Source of the DNA: Ruegeria faecimaris
Lineage (GTDB): Bacteria; Pseudomonadota; Alphaproteobacteria; Rhodobacterales; Rhodobacteraceae
Direction of reading: 5' to 3'
Length of the DNA stretch: 64,000 bases
Assembly (NCBI RefSeq): GCF_900182615.1
Contig: NZ_FXTE01000001.1
Coordinates: 434,001-498,000, forward strand
Positions 39,065 to 48,242 of this stretch are shown one piece after another. Made by a program: the position numbers and the translations under genes. Below the pieces are notes generated by a model. That model did not search any database, had not been told where the DNA came from, and saw only the letters and a list, made by a program, of their open reading frames with translations. Each line of letters opens with the position of its first letter. The stretch's first letter is position 1.

Positions 39065-39597
39065 TGATCGGTCTGCCCTTTGTTGGATGTGCTTTTACGC
39101 GCACCTCTGAATAATGTCGAAATCGGCCGGATGCTGATTCTATTTCAACCTAGACATCTTAAGGCTGGTTTATCAAATCCCGATAAGTAAGCCGGAAAGA
39201 ACGGTTAATCGTATTGCGGACTTGGCCAGGTGATGGCGAACCATAGCGGATAACTCTGTGGAGGAATCGGAAACCGCCTTTCACCATTTTGTCTGTGCGG
39301 ATCGGTCAACATAAAAGATTCCAAAAATGGCGGAAAAAGGCCGTTGACGATCTATGTGTGAATACGTCAGATTGTATAGGCCGAAAGTGCTGCCACTAAA
39401 TCTGGTAGAAAATCCAGAACGTGGCACAGGGCGAGGGCTGGAGAGCACATCATACTTACGTGCGTCCGTCGGAACGGGGTCACGCTGCTTCGGGCAGCGG
39501 CCGGTTTCCTGCGCCCAAGATTTTCGGTTAGGGCAGATGGTCCGTTTATTGGGATCAAAAGCCAAGGGACAAGTTGATTGAATCTAGGGCGGCGGAC
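39065..39597. other. 533-bp intergenic region with structured nrdJ leader
   Basis: Left part: upstream region of the minus-strand lipoprotein. Right part (about 39380-39597): several hairpins before nrdJ, listed separately. Open frames here lack Shine-Dalgarno sequences and protein-like composition. Confidence 0.5.
39387..39511 (+). promoter_or_regulatory. Candidate structured RNA leader of nrdJ
   Basis: Three hairpins in a row. First, nested stems GTGC/GCAC (39387-39390 with 39445-39448), TGCCAC/GTGGCA (39391-39396 with 39421-39426), and TCTGG/CCAGA (39401-39405 with 39414-39418). Then a CCGT/ACGG hairpin near 39468. Then CGCTGC-TTCGG-GCAGCG (39483-39499). GGTAGAAAATCC resembles the GGTG..AAtCC segment of cobalamin riboswitches. 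The sequence at 39499-39511 resembles a B12 box, but in full only on the opposite strand. NrdJ needs adenosylcobalamin, so B12 sensing is conceivable; the canonical riboswitch order is not met. Confidence 0.4.
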
Positions 39598-42500
39598 ATG
39601 AAGATTGAAAGAAAATTCACCAAATCGGGACAGGATGCTTATGCAGAGCTTAAGTTCGCTTCTGCGACGTCAGAAATCCGAAACCCGGATGGGACCATCG
39701 TTTTCCGCCTAGACGATATCGAGGTTCCAACCAGCTGGAGCCAGGTCGCAAGCGACGTCATCGCGCAGAAGTATTTCCGCAAGGCAGGCGTTCCAACCAA
39801 GCTGAAGAAGGTCAAGGAAAAGGATGTCCCAGAATTTCTGTGGCGTTCTGTTCCGGCTGAGGACGCTGAATTTGGGGGCGAAATCTCGTCCAAACAGGTG
39901 TTTGACCGTCTTGCCGGCGCCTGGGCCTATTGGGGCTGGAAAGGTGGCTATTTCTCGACCGAGGATGACGCGAGCGCCTATTTCGACGAGATGCGTTATA
40001 TGCTGGCGACTCAGCGCGCTGCGCCGAACAGCCCGCAATGGTTCAATACCGGCCTGCACTGGGCTTACGGAATCGATGGCCCGGCACAGGGGCACCACTA
40101 TGTCGATTATAAGACAGGCAAGCTGACCAAATCGAAATCCGCCTATGAGCATCCGCAGCCGCATGCGTGTTTCATCCAGTCCGTAGATGATGATCTGGTG
40201 AACGAGGGTGGCATTATGGACCTGTGGGTCCGCGAGGCGCGCCTGTTCAAATACGGAAGCGGAACAGGGACCAACTTTAGCCACCTGCGTGGCGAGGGTG
40301 AGGCACTGTCGGGTGGCGGTAAATCCTCGGGTTTGATGGGCTTTCTCAAGATCGGCGACCGCGCCGCTGGCGCGATTAAATCAGGCGGCACGACCCGTCG
40401 AGCAGCAAAGATGGTCATCGTCGATGCAGATCACCCAGACATCGAGAAATTCATCGAATGGAAGGTGATCGAAGAGCAGAAGGTGGCCTCGATCGTTGCC
40501 GGATCGAAGATGCACGAGAAGATGCTGAACGGCATTTTCGAGGCCATCCGCAGCTGGGACGGCGCGCAGGAAGACGCGTATGATCCCAAGACGAATGACA
40601 GCCTGAAAAAGGCGGTTCGCGAGGCGAAAAATGTTGCGATACCAGAGACTTACATCAAACGCGTTCTGGATTACGCCAAGCAGGGCCACGATAGCATCGA
40701 ATTCCCGACCTACGATACGGATTGGGATTCGGAAGCCTACAGCTCGGTTTCGGGCCAGAACTCGAACAACTCGATTCGCGTAACCAACGCCTTCCTGACC
40801 GCTGTCGAGAAGGACGCGGACTGGGAGCTTATCAACCGCACAAACGGGAAAGTCGCCAAGACCGTCAAGGCGCGCGACCTGTGGGAAAAGGTTGGCCACG
40901 CGGCCTGGGCCTGCGCCGATCCCGGCATCCAGTTTCACGACACAGTCAACGAGTGGCATACATGCCCCAAAGATGGGGAGATTCGCGGATCGAACCCATG
41001 TTCGGAATATATGTTCCTCGATGATACGGCCTGTAATCTTGCGTCGATGAACTTGCTGACTTTCCTCAAGGATGATGAGTTCCAGGCAGTGGACTATATG
41101 CATGCCTCGCGCTTGTGGACCCTAACGCTGGAAATCTCGGTGACCATGGCGCAGTTCCCGTCCAAGGAAATCGCGCAGCTGTCCTATGACTTCCGCACTT
41201 TGGGTTTGGGCTATGCCAATATCGGCGGTCTGCTGATGAATATGGGCTATAGCTATGACTCGGACGAAGGTCGTGCGATCTGTGGCGCGCTGACCGCGAT
41301 CATGACCGGTGTAGCCTATGCAACCTCGGCCGAGATCGCCGGCGAATTGGGTCCGTTCAATGGCTATGAGCGCAACGCCGATAACATGCTTCGGGTCATC
41401 CGCAACCACCGACGCGCATCTCAGGGTGTGACTGAAGGGTATGAGAAACTGGCAGTGAAGCCTGTACCTCTGGACCATGGCAACTGCCCGGATAAACGTT
41501 TGGTTGATCTGGCGATGTCAGCTTGGGACGAAGCGCTGAACCTGGGTGAGCAGAACGGTTACCGCAACGCGCAGGCCACTGTGATTGCGCCAACCGGAAC
41601 CATCGGTCTGGTAATGGATTGCGACACCACTGGGATCGAGCCGGACTTTGCTTTGGTAAAGTTCAAGAAACTGGCCGGTGGCGGGTATTTCAAAATCATC
41701 AACCGCTCGGTGCCTGCAGCGCTGGAAAAGCAGGGGTATTCCTCGGCTCAGATTGAAGAGATCGTCAGCTACGCGGTTGGTCATGGCACCATCGGCAACG
41801 CTCCGGGGATAAACCACACCTCGCTGACGGGTCATGGCTTTGGCCCCAATGAACTGGCCAAAGTGGATGCCGCACTGGAAAGCGCCTTCGACATCCGCTT
41901 CGTGTTCAACCAGTGGACTCTGGGCGAGGATTTCTGCACCGGTGTTCTCGGCATCCCTGCGACCAAGCTGAATGACCCGACCTTCGATCTGCTGCGCCAT
42001 CTGGGCTTTACCAAAGCGGATATCGACGCGGCCAACGACCACGTTTGCGGAACCATGACGCTGGAAGGTGCACCGCATCTGAAAGAAGAGCATTATTCGA
42101 TCTTCGACTGTGCCAACCCGTGCGGCAAGAAAGGCAAGCGTTTCCTAGGTGTTGACAGCCACATCACCATGATGGCTGCAGCGCAGAGCTTCATTTCGGG
42201 TGCGATCAGCAAGACGATCAACATGCCGAATGACGCCACCATCGAGGATTGCCAGAAAGCTTATGAGCTGTCCTGGTCGCTGGGTGTGAAGGCCAACGCG
42301 CTGTATCGCGACGGCTCTAAACTGTCGCAGCCATTGGCAGCCGCGCTGGTCGAGGATGACGAAGAGGCAGCAGAAGTTCTGGAAACCGGGACGCCGCAGG
42401 AAAAAGCCGTCGTTCTGGCCGAGAAGGTCATCGAGAAGGTCGTCGTCAAGGAAATCATCCGCAGCCATCGTGAGAAACTGCCGCATCGCCGCAAGGGTTA

Positions 42501-43218
42501 CACTCAAAAGGCAATCGTGGGTGGCCACAAGGTATACCTGCGCACGGGCGAGTTCGAAGGCGGCCAATTGGGTGAGATCTTCATCGACATGCACAAGGAA
42601 GGCGCTGGCTTCCGTGCGATGATGAACAACTTTGCCATCGCCGTGTCGGTTGGCCTGCAATATGGCGTACCGCTGGAAGAGTTCGTGGATGCCTTCACCT
42701 TCACCAAGTTCGAACCGGCGGGAATGGTACAGGGCAACGACTCGATCAAGAATGCGACGTCGATCCTGGATTACATCTTCCGCGAACTGGCCGTGTCCTA
42801 CCTTGATCGTACTGATCTGGCCCATGTGAAACCCGAAGGCGCAAGCTTTGACGATCTGGGTCGGGGTGAGGAAGAGGGTGTCTCGAACGTGTCCGAGATC
42901 AGCGAAAGCGCTGCATCCAAGTCTTTGGAAGTTCTGAAACAAATCAGCTCGACCGGGTATTTGCGCAAACGGATGCCGCAGGAACTGATGGTTCTGAACG
43001 GCGGACAGAACGTGGTGAACGGCATGGCCGAAACCGCAGCCACTTTTGAAGCTCCGGTGGTTGAATCCGCCGCCGCAACCGGAATGGATGCCCGCACCAA
43101 AGCCAAGATGCAGGGCTATGAGGGCGATCCTTGCGGTGAATGCGGAAACTACACGTTGGTGCGCAACGGCACCTGCATGAAATGCAACACCTGCGGTTCA
43201 ACAAGCGGGTGTAGCTGA
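39598..43218 (+). CDS. nrdJ: Class II (adenosylcobalamin-dependent) ribonucleotide reductase
   Basis: A 1206-residue reductase converting ribonucleotides to deoxyribonucleotides using B12 to form the thiyl radical. The active-site segment [21 protein letters not shown] (about 469) and the [19 protein letters not shown] region (about 672) are family hallmarks. The C-terminus has TSCOG-like and zinc-finger-like Cys pairs (CGECG...CMKCNTCG) that shuttle electrons from thioredoxin. Length is typical of the long alphaproteobacterial NrdJ. ATG 39598 is preferred; a TTG at 39574 also opens the frame. No class I nrdAB in the window. Confidence 0.97.
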   Translation: MKIERKFTKSGQDAYAELKFASATSEIRNPDGTIVFRLDDIEVPTSWSQVASDVIAQKYFRKAGVPTKLKKVKEKDVPEFLWRSVPAEDAEFGGEISSKQVFDRLAGAWAYWGWKGGYFSTEDDASAYFDEMRYMLATQRAAPNSPQWFNTGLHWAYGIDGPAQGHHYVDYKTGKLTKSKSAYEHPQPHACFIQSVDDDLVNEGGIMDLWVREARLFKYGSGTGTNFSHLRGEGEALSGGGKSSGLMGFLKIGDRAAGAIKSGGTTRRAAKMVIVDADHPDIEKFIEWKVIEEQKVASIVAGSKMHEKMLNGIFEAIRSWDGAQEDAYDPKTNDSLKKAVREAKNVAIPETYIKRVLDYAKQGHDSIEFPTYDTDWDSEAYSSVSGQNSNNSIRVTNAFLTAVEKDADWELINRTNGKVAKTVKARDLWEKVGHAAWACADPGIQFHDTVNEWHTCPKDGEIRGSNPCSEYMFLDDTACNLASMNLLTFLKDDEFQAVDYMHASRLWTLTLEISVTMAQFPSKEIAQLSYDFRTLGLGYANIGGLLMNMGYSYDSDEGRAICGALTAIMTGVAYATSAEIAGELGPFNGYERNADNMLRVIRNHRRASQGVTEGYEKLAVKPVPLDHGNCPDKRLVDLAMSAWDEALNLGEQNGYRNAQATVIAPTGTIGLVMDCDTTGIEPDFALVKFKKLAGGGYFKIINRSVPAALEKQGYSSAQIEEIVSYAVGHGTIGNAPGINHTSLTGHGFGPNELAKVDAALESAFDIRFVFNQWTLGEDFCTGVLGIPATKLNDPTFDLLRHLGFTKADIDAANDHVCGTMTLEGAPHLKEEHYSIFDCANPCGKKGKRFLGVDSHITMMAAAQSFISGAISKTINMPNDATIEDCQKAYELSWSLGVKANALYRDGSKLSQPLAAALVEDDEEAAEVLETGTPQEKAVVLAEKVIEKVVVKEIIRSHREKLPHRRKGYTQKAIVGGHKVYLRTGEFEGGQLGEIFIDMHKEGAGFRAMMNNFAIAVSVGLQYGVPLEEFVDAFTFTKFEPAGMVQGNDSIKNATSILDYIFRELAVSYLDRTDLAHVKPEGASFDDLGRGEEEGVSNVSEISESAASKSLEVLKQISSTGYLRKRMPQELMVLNGGQNVVNGMAETAATFEAPVVESAAATGMDARTKAKMQGYEGDPCGECGNYTLVRNGTCMKCNTCGSTSGCS

Positions 43219-43223
43219 GTTAA

Positions 43224-43515
43224 GCGCCCCGGCAACCCAGGGCGCAGGGGTCGGAAGCTGCCACAGTTACCGGCCCCGACGAATACGGAGCAAGGCGCAG
43301 AGACTTACCTTCGATGCCTTGGTCCACTCGGCCGACATGCCCGTGTTGGCCGGGAACAGGGTGGGGCGGAATATTTGCTCTTTCCCACTCTTTCACGGAA
43401 CGGGTGCGCTCGTTCCATGCGACGTCCAGGCCGCAGGCAAACAAAACACCGGGCGGTCAACGAATGGAGCCTGGATGGCGAAACTGACAGGGGGCTTCGG
43501 CCCCCTTTCTTTTTG
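43224..43515 (+). ncRNA. Candidate structured noncoding RNA
   Basis: Five local stems precede a terminator. They are GCGCCC/GGGCGC (43224-43229 with 43240-43245), GGGGTCGG/CCGGCCCC (43247-43254 with 43270-43277, one G-U), CAAGGC/GCCTTG (43291-43296 with 43316-43321), CGGCCGACA/TGTTGGCCG (43329-43337 with 43344-43352, one G-U), and GGAACG/CGTTCC (43397-43402 with 43411-43416). It may be the long 3' UTR of nrdJ or an independent RNA. It lacks the conserved sequences of tmRNA, RNase P RNA or SRP RNA that I know. 6S RNA cannot be excluded. Confidence 0.5.
43489..43515 (+). terminator. Rho-independent terminator
   Basis: AGGGGGC-TTCG-GCCCCCT, a perfect 7-bp stem with a UUCG tetraloop, followed by TTCTTTTTG. 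It is 270 bp beyond the nrdJ stop and ends either the nrdJ transcript or a separate RNA. Confidence 0.92.
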
Positions 43516-43757
43516 TCCTAAAGCCGTTAACTCGGCAGAGCCTCGCCATATTGCCTGTTTCCCATCGGGCAAGAACCGCCGACCGTGTTTGGGGGAGTTT
43601 TACCCAGCGACAGACCGCGGATGCGACTCTGGCAAACACGCGGAGTTTGGCGCGAAATCAAAGCGATGGTACTCAGTGGCTGACAACTGGTGGTGATTGC
43701 GTGTTCTTGATGCTTGTCCGGACACAAAACACACAAACTCTATCAGGAGGCATCACA

Positions 43758-44003
43758 ATGAAACTGAATACTCTGGTCACATTTTCCGCACTTGCTTTTG
43801 CTCTGCCGACTTTGGCTTTCGCGCAGTCTGCGGCTGATACCAATGGGGACGGCGTTCTGACAATCGAAGAAGTTCAGGCCGTCGTGCCAGACGTTGACGC
43901 AAACGGATTTGCAGCAATGGATGCAAATGGCGACGGCGCGCTGGATCAGGATGAAGTTGCAATCGCGCAGGAAGCCGGGTTGCTGCCATCCACAAACGGC
44001 TGA
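43758..44003 (+). CDS. Small exported EF-hand protein
   Basis: An 81-residue protein with a signal peptide (about 1-22, ending AFAQ) and two EF-hand loops, DTNGDGVLTIEE (about 27-38) and DANGDGALDQDE (about 56-67). Each has Asp/Asn/Asp at the calcium-ligand positions and Glu at position 12. It should bind calcium in the periplasm. A perfect AGGAGG (43745-43750) lies 7 nt before the ATG, suggesting strong translation. No partner is evident. Confidence 0.88.
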   Translation: MKLNTLVTFSALAFALPTLAFAQSAADTNGDGVLTIEEVQAVVPDVDANGFAAMDANGDGALDQDEVAIAQEAGLLPSTNG

Positions 44004-44017
44004 TCAACAAATTATCA

Positions 44018-44048
44018 AGGCGGCCAGACGAAAATTCTGGCCGCCTTT
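44018..44048. terminator. Bidirectional terminator hairpin
   Basis: AAGGCGGCCAGA and TCTGGCCGCCTT pair perfectly over 12 bp with a 7-nt loop. The outer A/T pairs and flanks supply U-rich tails for both directions. It lies between the convergent EF-hand and MttB-family genes. Confidence 0.9.
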
Positions 44049-44056
44049 CTAGGTGT

Positions 44057-45601
44057 TTATCTGGGTAGGTGAATGTTGAATTTACTGCGAATCTGCGCAT
44101 CCAATGCCGGATCGAACTGTGCTGGCGAAGAGGTCGACAGGATTTCCAGTTTTCGCGCGGTCGCTTTTTCGATCAAGTCAGGTTTGCCAAGCTCGACCCA
44201 TTCTTTCGGAGACGTTCGATCTCCATGTGCGGGATACACATAATCGGCCTGCATGCGCCCAAGTGTGGCATCGGTTCCCAAATAGTGACCGGGTCCACCA
44301 AGGCAAACCTCGGCCATCTGATCCAATGCCAGTGTTTCGTCAGATACTTCGATCCCGCGAACGCAGCGCATCGCCTGTCCGATAAGATCATCCCCTAAGA
44401 TCAAGCTTTCAAAGCAAAAACCCAACAGAGACGAGTGCATTCCAGCGGATTCATAAACCATGTTCAGGCCCGACAGGCCGGCCATGACGTTCGAGCACAT
44501 CTGCTCCCATCCCGCTTGCATATCAGGCAATTTGGAATCCGATGCGCCTGCGGCGGCTCCGCCTGGCAGATCATAAAACTTGTGCATTTGGGCACAGCCT
44601 GCGCTAAGCAGAGCCTGTTCACCTGATCCTACGGACATGGCGCCTGTCCGAAGGTCCAACCCAAAGGGCCAGGTTCCAAAAATCGCCGGGGCACCTGGCT
44701 TTACGGCATTTACATAAACCAAACCGGCAAGACATTCTGCAGTTGCCTGGGCAATGGCGCCTGCGATTGTGGACGGAGCAGTTGCACCTGCCATTCCGGC
44801 CGAAAGAAGAAGAACAGGCATTCCTGCCTTGATGCATTCCTCCATCACCTGACAGCTTTCAGTGGCAAACTTCATGGGCGGTACGACAAAGCAGTTCGAG
44901 TTCGAGATGAATGGCCGCTCGCGCCACTTGTCTTCACCGCCTGCGATCATGTGGATTAACTCCATCGCTGGCGCGACATAACTAGGATCGGTGAATGATG
45001 TGCCGATATGCTTGTAAGTACCAGAACTACAAGCGTAAATTGTGTTCAGGTCCATCTCGAGATTGTCGGAAATATCGCGACAAACCATCGGGCGTTGGAC
45101 AAAATGGATGTTGTCCAGCTGTTGGCAAATCCGCGCGGCATCGTGCAGATCCTGCACAGTCGAATCGCGGTATTCGCGGCCGTTGACTTCAACCATACTG
45201 ACAGCGGCACCGGCGGTCCCATAGTGAACCTTTGCCCCCGACAATTCCAGGTCAGTTTGACCATCCCGGCTGAACAATGTGACCGAGCGGTTGGCTTTGG
45301 CAATGGTGTCTTCAACCAGCGCGCGCGGAAACCGGATGCGTCCGTCGTCGCCAAGTGTGCAGCCCGCGCCAACCAGATAGTCGATCCCGCTTTGCGGAGC
45401 ATCCGCCAGACCTATGGTTTCAAGCGCCTGCAGCGCGGCCTCGTGAATGCGTTCGACTTGTGGCTGAGTCAGTGGCTTGTAGCGTCCGCCCTCCATTCCC
45501 GGGCGGATAGGGCGCAGATGATCAGGCAGAGCAGATGCGCGGGCAGCACGACGCGCAGCACGTCCGCCACTGCGGGAAGAGTTACGGGGTTGGTCGTTCA
45601 T
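44057..45601 (-). CDS. MttB-family (trimethylamine methyltransferase-like) protein, non-pyrrolysine
   Basis: A 514-residue member of the MttB superfamily (COG5598). The frame runs uninterrupted through the region where methanogen MttB has its amber/pyrrolysine codon, so it belongs to the non-Pyl branch. Some of these demethylate glycine betaine or other quaternary amines onto a corrinoid protein. The N-terminus is Arg/Ala-rich (about 8-24). A corrinoid protein and DUF1638 are in this window, but 26 kb away. Substrate not decidable. Confidence 0.9.
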   Translation of the reverse strand: MNDQPRNSSRSGGRAARRAARASALPDHLRPIRPGMEGGRYKPLTQPQVERIHEAALQALETIGLADAPQSGIDYLVGAGCTLGDDGRIRFPRALVEDTIAKANRSVTLFSRDGQTDLELSGAKVHYGTAGAAVSMVEVNGREYRDSTVQDLHDAARICQQLDNIHFVQRPMVCRDISDNLEMDLNTIYACSSGTYKHIGTSFTDPSYVAPAMELIHMIAGGEDKWRERPFISNSNCFVVPPMKFATESCQVMEECIKAGMPVLLLSAGMAGATAPSTIAGAIAQATAECLAGLVYVNAVKPGAPAIFGTWPFGLDLRTGAMSVGSGEQALLSAGCAQMHKFYDLPGGAAAGASDSKLPDMQAGWEQMCSNVMAGLSGLNMVYESAGMHSSLLGFCFESLILGDDLIGQAMRCVRGIEVSDETLALDQMAEVCLGGPGHYLGTDATLGRMQADYVYPAHGDRTSPKEWVELGKPDLIEKATARKLEILSTSSPAQFDPALDAQIRSKFNIHLPR

Positions 45602-45995
45602 GTTTAGGATCCAATAGTGAGAAACGTATTTTGAGAGGCCTTACAAAAAGCCTGAAGGACGCCCCCTGGCAGCACGTCCCCGATCCGCGCCGATTGTGCG
45701 GCTGATCAGGTGGATTTTCCAAAATTCGTTCTGCATTTGGTTCCTCATCCAGTGGCCGCAGTGTTCCAATTCAGAACGGCATTATCTGTTCTATTTGCGA
45801 CCTTGATGCCGAAAAGCGAAGCAAATTCTCAAGTGATTGTTGCCTAAAGATATTTTTCCCCGAGGCGGTCGAAATCTGCTATAATTTCTCTGCTTACTTG
45901 AATTGGGCCACTAGGCTAAACACTTTTTTAACGAATGCGGCCCAGTTTGTAGCAAATTGATCTGAATACTCGAAAGCATTTCTGAAAGGTTTTTG
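45602..45995. other. 394-bp intergenic region with a promoter-like element
   Basis: Divergent upstream region of the MttB-family gene and the outer-membrane barrel gene. A perfect TATAAT at 45880-45885 faces the barrel gene, but no good -35 lies at the usual distance. TGGGCC and GGCCCA near 45905 and 45940 could form a stem. No gene seen. Confidence 0.5.
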
Positions 45996-46523
45996 GTGAA
46001 TCGTAGGAAGGTGCATATCGCATTAATTGTTGCTCTGGCGACATCCGGCTTCTCACCGGCTTTGGCCGAGGATTGGAGCGGTGCCTATGCGGGATTCAGC
46101 TTTGGCTATGCTGATGCAGACGGGCCGAATGGTTCAAGCGGCAGCGACACCAGCTTTGGTCCTCATCTCGGGTATGACTTTGATTTCGGCAAGTTCGTGT
46201 TGGGTGGTGAGCTTGAGTATAACCGGCTGTCGCTGAATCTTGGTCAGGGCGAAGGCAGTCTGGATAGCATGACCCGGCTGAAACTGCGCGGCGGATACGA
46301 TTTCGGTAATGCGTTGGGATATGTAGTTATCGGTGCGGCGCGCGTGGATTCCACGGTCGAAAACGATACCGCAGCGGTTTATGGCATTGGTGTCGCTTAT
46401 CCGATTGGCAATAATTTCGTCATCAGCGGTGAGGCGCTGCGCCAGAATTTCAATGACGTTACCCGATCGAATGGGGGGCTGGATTCGAATGTGTTCAATC
46501 TGCGTACGACATTTCGGTTCTAG
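45996..46523 (+). CDS. Small outer-membrane beta-barrel protein
   Basis: A 175-residue protein with a signal peptide (about 1-24, ending ALAED). Alternating aromatic/polar strands and a C-terminal Phe in TTFRF are typical of an 8-stranded OmpA/OmpW-size barrel. WSGAYAGFSFGY at the mature start is common in this family. Role unknown: structural or adhesion. The GTG at 45996 has GAAAGG 6 nt upstream and is preferred to the TTG one codon earlier. Confidence 0.85.
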   Translation: MNRRKVHIALIVALATSGFSPALAEDWSGAYAGFSFGYADADGPNGSSGSDTSFGPHLGYDFDFGKFVLGGELEYNRLSLNLGQGEGSLDSMTRLKLRGGYDFGNALGYVVIGAARVDSTVENDTAAVYGIGVAYPIGNNFVISGEALRQNFNDVTRSNGGLDSNVFNLRTTFRF

Positions 46524-46663
46524 CAAGATTTCCAGATTGAATCTGATCTGAGCTGCCGAATTCACGACTATGAAGGTCTGGCGTTTGCGGAGCATGGCGT
46601 CGATTTCCTGTTCCAATTCAGGGCGTTCGCCAATCACTCCCCGGTCATGATAGAACGTAAGGC

Positions 46664-46807
46664 TTGGCGCGGCGGGATAGCCGTGCTAGAGGATGATCCA
46701 TGAACCGGATGACCTGCATCATTATCTGCTGCATTACCTGCTGATTTATCAAGCGGGCCGGTTTCTTTCGTTTTCTTCCCTGAGACAAGTTGCTAAGCCC
46801 GCGCCAA
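46664..46807 (+). promoter_or_regulatory. Alternative RNA pairings around the cysS leader ORF
   Basis: TTGGCGCGG (46664-46672), ahead of the leader ORF, is perfectly complementary to CCGCGCCAA (46799-46807), after it. GCGGGC (46753-46758), just past the leader stop, is complementary to GCCCGC (46797-46802). The two pairings share bases 46799-46802 and cannot coexist. A ribosome paused on the leader codons would cover the GCGGGC side and favour the long pairing. A U-rich stretch (46761-46778) follows GCGGGC. Whether control is by termination or by access to AGGAG at 46830-46834 cannot be told by eye. Confidence 0.45.
46700..46744 (+). CDS. Candidate Cys/Ile/Thr leader peptide of cysS-cimA
   Basis: A 14-codon ORF encoding MNRMTCIIICCITC. 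AGAGGA (46688-46693) lies 6 nt before the ATG, an ideal Shine-Dalgarno. The last ten codons encode only Thr (2), Cys (4, all TGC) and Ile (4). The operon downstream encodes cysteinyl-tRNA synthetase and citramalate synthase, the first enzyme of isoleucine synthesis from pyruvate. The composition thus matches both downstream products, as in classical attenuation leader peptides. Inference: ribosome pausing at Cys or Ile codons controls the operon. Confidence 0.65.
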   Translation: MNRMTCIIICCITC

Positions 46808-46841
46808 CGCGAGACGCTATGCCGTTCTTAGGAGCCGACAG

Positions 46842-48242
46842 ATGAAGACGATCAAACTGCACAACACACGGACACGGACAAAAGAGGATTTCGTTCCGAT
46901 CAGCGCCGACAATGTGCGGATGTATGTCTGTGGACCTACCGTCTATGACCGTGCCCATCTGGGTAACGCGCGGCCCGTGGTCGTGTTTGATGTGCTCTAT
47001 CGTTTGCTGCGGCATGTTTATGGCGCAGATCATGCGACCTATGTGCGCAATTTCACCGATGTGGATGACAAGATCAACGCGACCGCGTTGTCTCGACAGA
47101 AGGCCGGGGCCAAAGGGTCGCTGGAGGATTTGGTGCAGGAACGATCGGATGAAACCATTGGCTGGTATCTGCACGACATGGGCGCGCTGGGGGCGTTGGA
47201 GCCGACCGAGATGCCGCGCGCGACGCAATATATTACTCAAATGGTCGCGATGATCGAGGATCTGATTGCCAAGGGTCACGCCTATGCGGCCGAAGGGCAT
47301 GTTCTGTTCGCGGTGGACAGTTGGAAAGAGCAGTACGGAGCCCTGTCCGGTCGGTCCGTGGATGATATGATCGCGGGTGCTCGGGTCGAAGTTGCGCCGT
47401 ATAAGAAGAACCCGATGGATTTCGTTCTGTGGAAACCGTCTACCGACGAGTTGCCCGGGTGGGAGTCTCCTTGGGGTCGAGGGCGTCCGGGTTGGCATAT
47501 CGAATGCTCGGCCATGAGCTATGAGCTGTTGGGTGAGAGCTTTGACATTCACGGCGGTGGCAACGATCTGATGTTCCCGCACCATGAAAACGAGATCGCC
47601 CAGAGCAAATGCGCCCACCCGCATGGCGAGTTTGCGCGCGTTTGGCTGCACAATGAGATGCTGCAGGTCGAAGGCAAGAAAATGTCCAAATCGCTGGGCA
47701 ACTTCTTCACCGTGCACGATCTTCTGGAGCAGGGCGTGCCCGGTGAGGTGATCCGCTTTGTCTTTTTGCAGACGCATTATCGCAAACCGATGGACTGGAC
47801 AGAGAAAAAGGCACGTGAAGCGGAAGCAACGCTGCGCAAGTGGCGGGCGCTGACATCAGGCATCGAGCCCGCCGCCAGCGCGGCGCCCGCGGTCATCGCT
47901 GCGCTGAGCGATGATCTGAACACAGCGGGCGCCATCACCGAGCTATACCGGCTGGCGTCCGAAGGTGACCATGCAAGCCTGTTGGCTGGCGCCCAGGTTA
48001 TGGGTCTGTTGATGCCCGAAATGGGTGCATGGGCCGATCTGGCCTCAGTGGATTTGGGGTCGTATGCGGATAAACTGGCAGAAGCGCGGGCCGGGGCGAT
48101 GCAGAGCAAGGATTTCTCAGAGGTGGATCGCCTGAAAGCAACATATGTGGCCGCTGGCCTTGAAGTGCGGATGAGCAAAGAAGGTGTAGAGTTGGTTCCC
48201 GGTACCGGCTTTGACCTTGCCAAGTTGGAGGGAGTGTTATGA
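46842..48242 (+). CDS. cysS: Cysteinyl-tRNA synthetase
   Basis: A 466-residue class I synthetase. [17 protein letters not shown] contains the zinc Cys and the HIGH-like motif; further zinc ligands are in WHIECSAMS and the HHENEIAQS region. The KMSKS motif is [11 protein letters not shown] near residue 280. AGGAG lies 7 nt before the ATG. The stop overlaps the cimA ATG by 4 nt (ATGA). Confidence 0.98.
   Translation: MKTIKLHNTRTRTKEDFVPISADNVRMYVCGPTVYDRAHLGNARPVVVFDVLYRLLRHVYGADHATYVRNFTDVDDKINATALSRQKAGAKGSLEDLVQERSDETIGWYLHDMGALGALEPTEMPRATQYITQMVAMIEDLIAKGHAYAAEGHVLFAVDSWKEQYGALSGRSVDDMIAGARVEVAPYKKNPMDFVLWKPSTDELPGWESPWGRGRPGWHIECSAMSYELLGESFDIHGGGNDLMFPHHENEIAQSKCAHPHGEFARVWLHNEMLQVEGKKMSKSLGNFFTVHDLLEQGVPGEVIRFVFLQTHYRKPMDWTEKKAREAEATLRKWRALTSGIEPAASAAPAVIAALSDDLNTAGAITELYRLASEGDHASLLAGAQVMGLLMPEMGAWADLASVDLGSYADKLAEARAGAMQSKDFSEVDRLKATYVAAGLEVRMSKEGVELVPGTGFDLAKLEGVL

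Larger units (their letters stand above)
43219..43757 (+). other. 539-bp intergenic region downstream of nrdJ
   Basis: Holds a candidate structured RNA with a strong terminator (43224-43515), then about 240 bp including the promoter of the EF-hand gene. An open frame at 43319-43696 crosses the terminator hairpin and has no protein-like features. Confidence 0.5.
46524..46841. other. Upstream region of cysS with candidate attenuator
   Basis: 318 bp between the barrel gene and cysS. The right half holds a 14-codon leader ORF and two mutually exclusive RNA pairings, listed separately. The left half (46524-46660) has only short open frames on both strands without good ribosome sites. Confidence 0.6.

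Noticed and set aside
39499..39511. A 13-nt B12-box core (CAGGAAACCGGCC) on the minus strand
   Set aside because: The other riboswitch elements would have to lie inside the nrdJ coding start, and I do not find them. The box is nearly palindromic, so a chance match is likely.
43319..43696. A 125-codon frame after nrdJ
   Set aside because: It crosses a rho-independent terminator, has no Shine-Dalgarno, and its composition is not protein-like.
44057..45601. Possible pyrrolysine-containing MttB
   Set aside because: The frame has no internal amber codon, and no pyl genes are in the window.
46134..46637. Minus-strand frame opposite the outer-membrane barrel gene, with a plausible-looking N-terminus
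   Set aside because: Most of it is antisense to a gene with signal peptide and barrel pattern. Its GTG has no spacing to a ribosome site.
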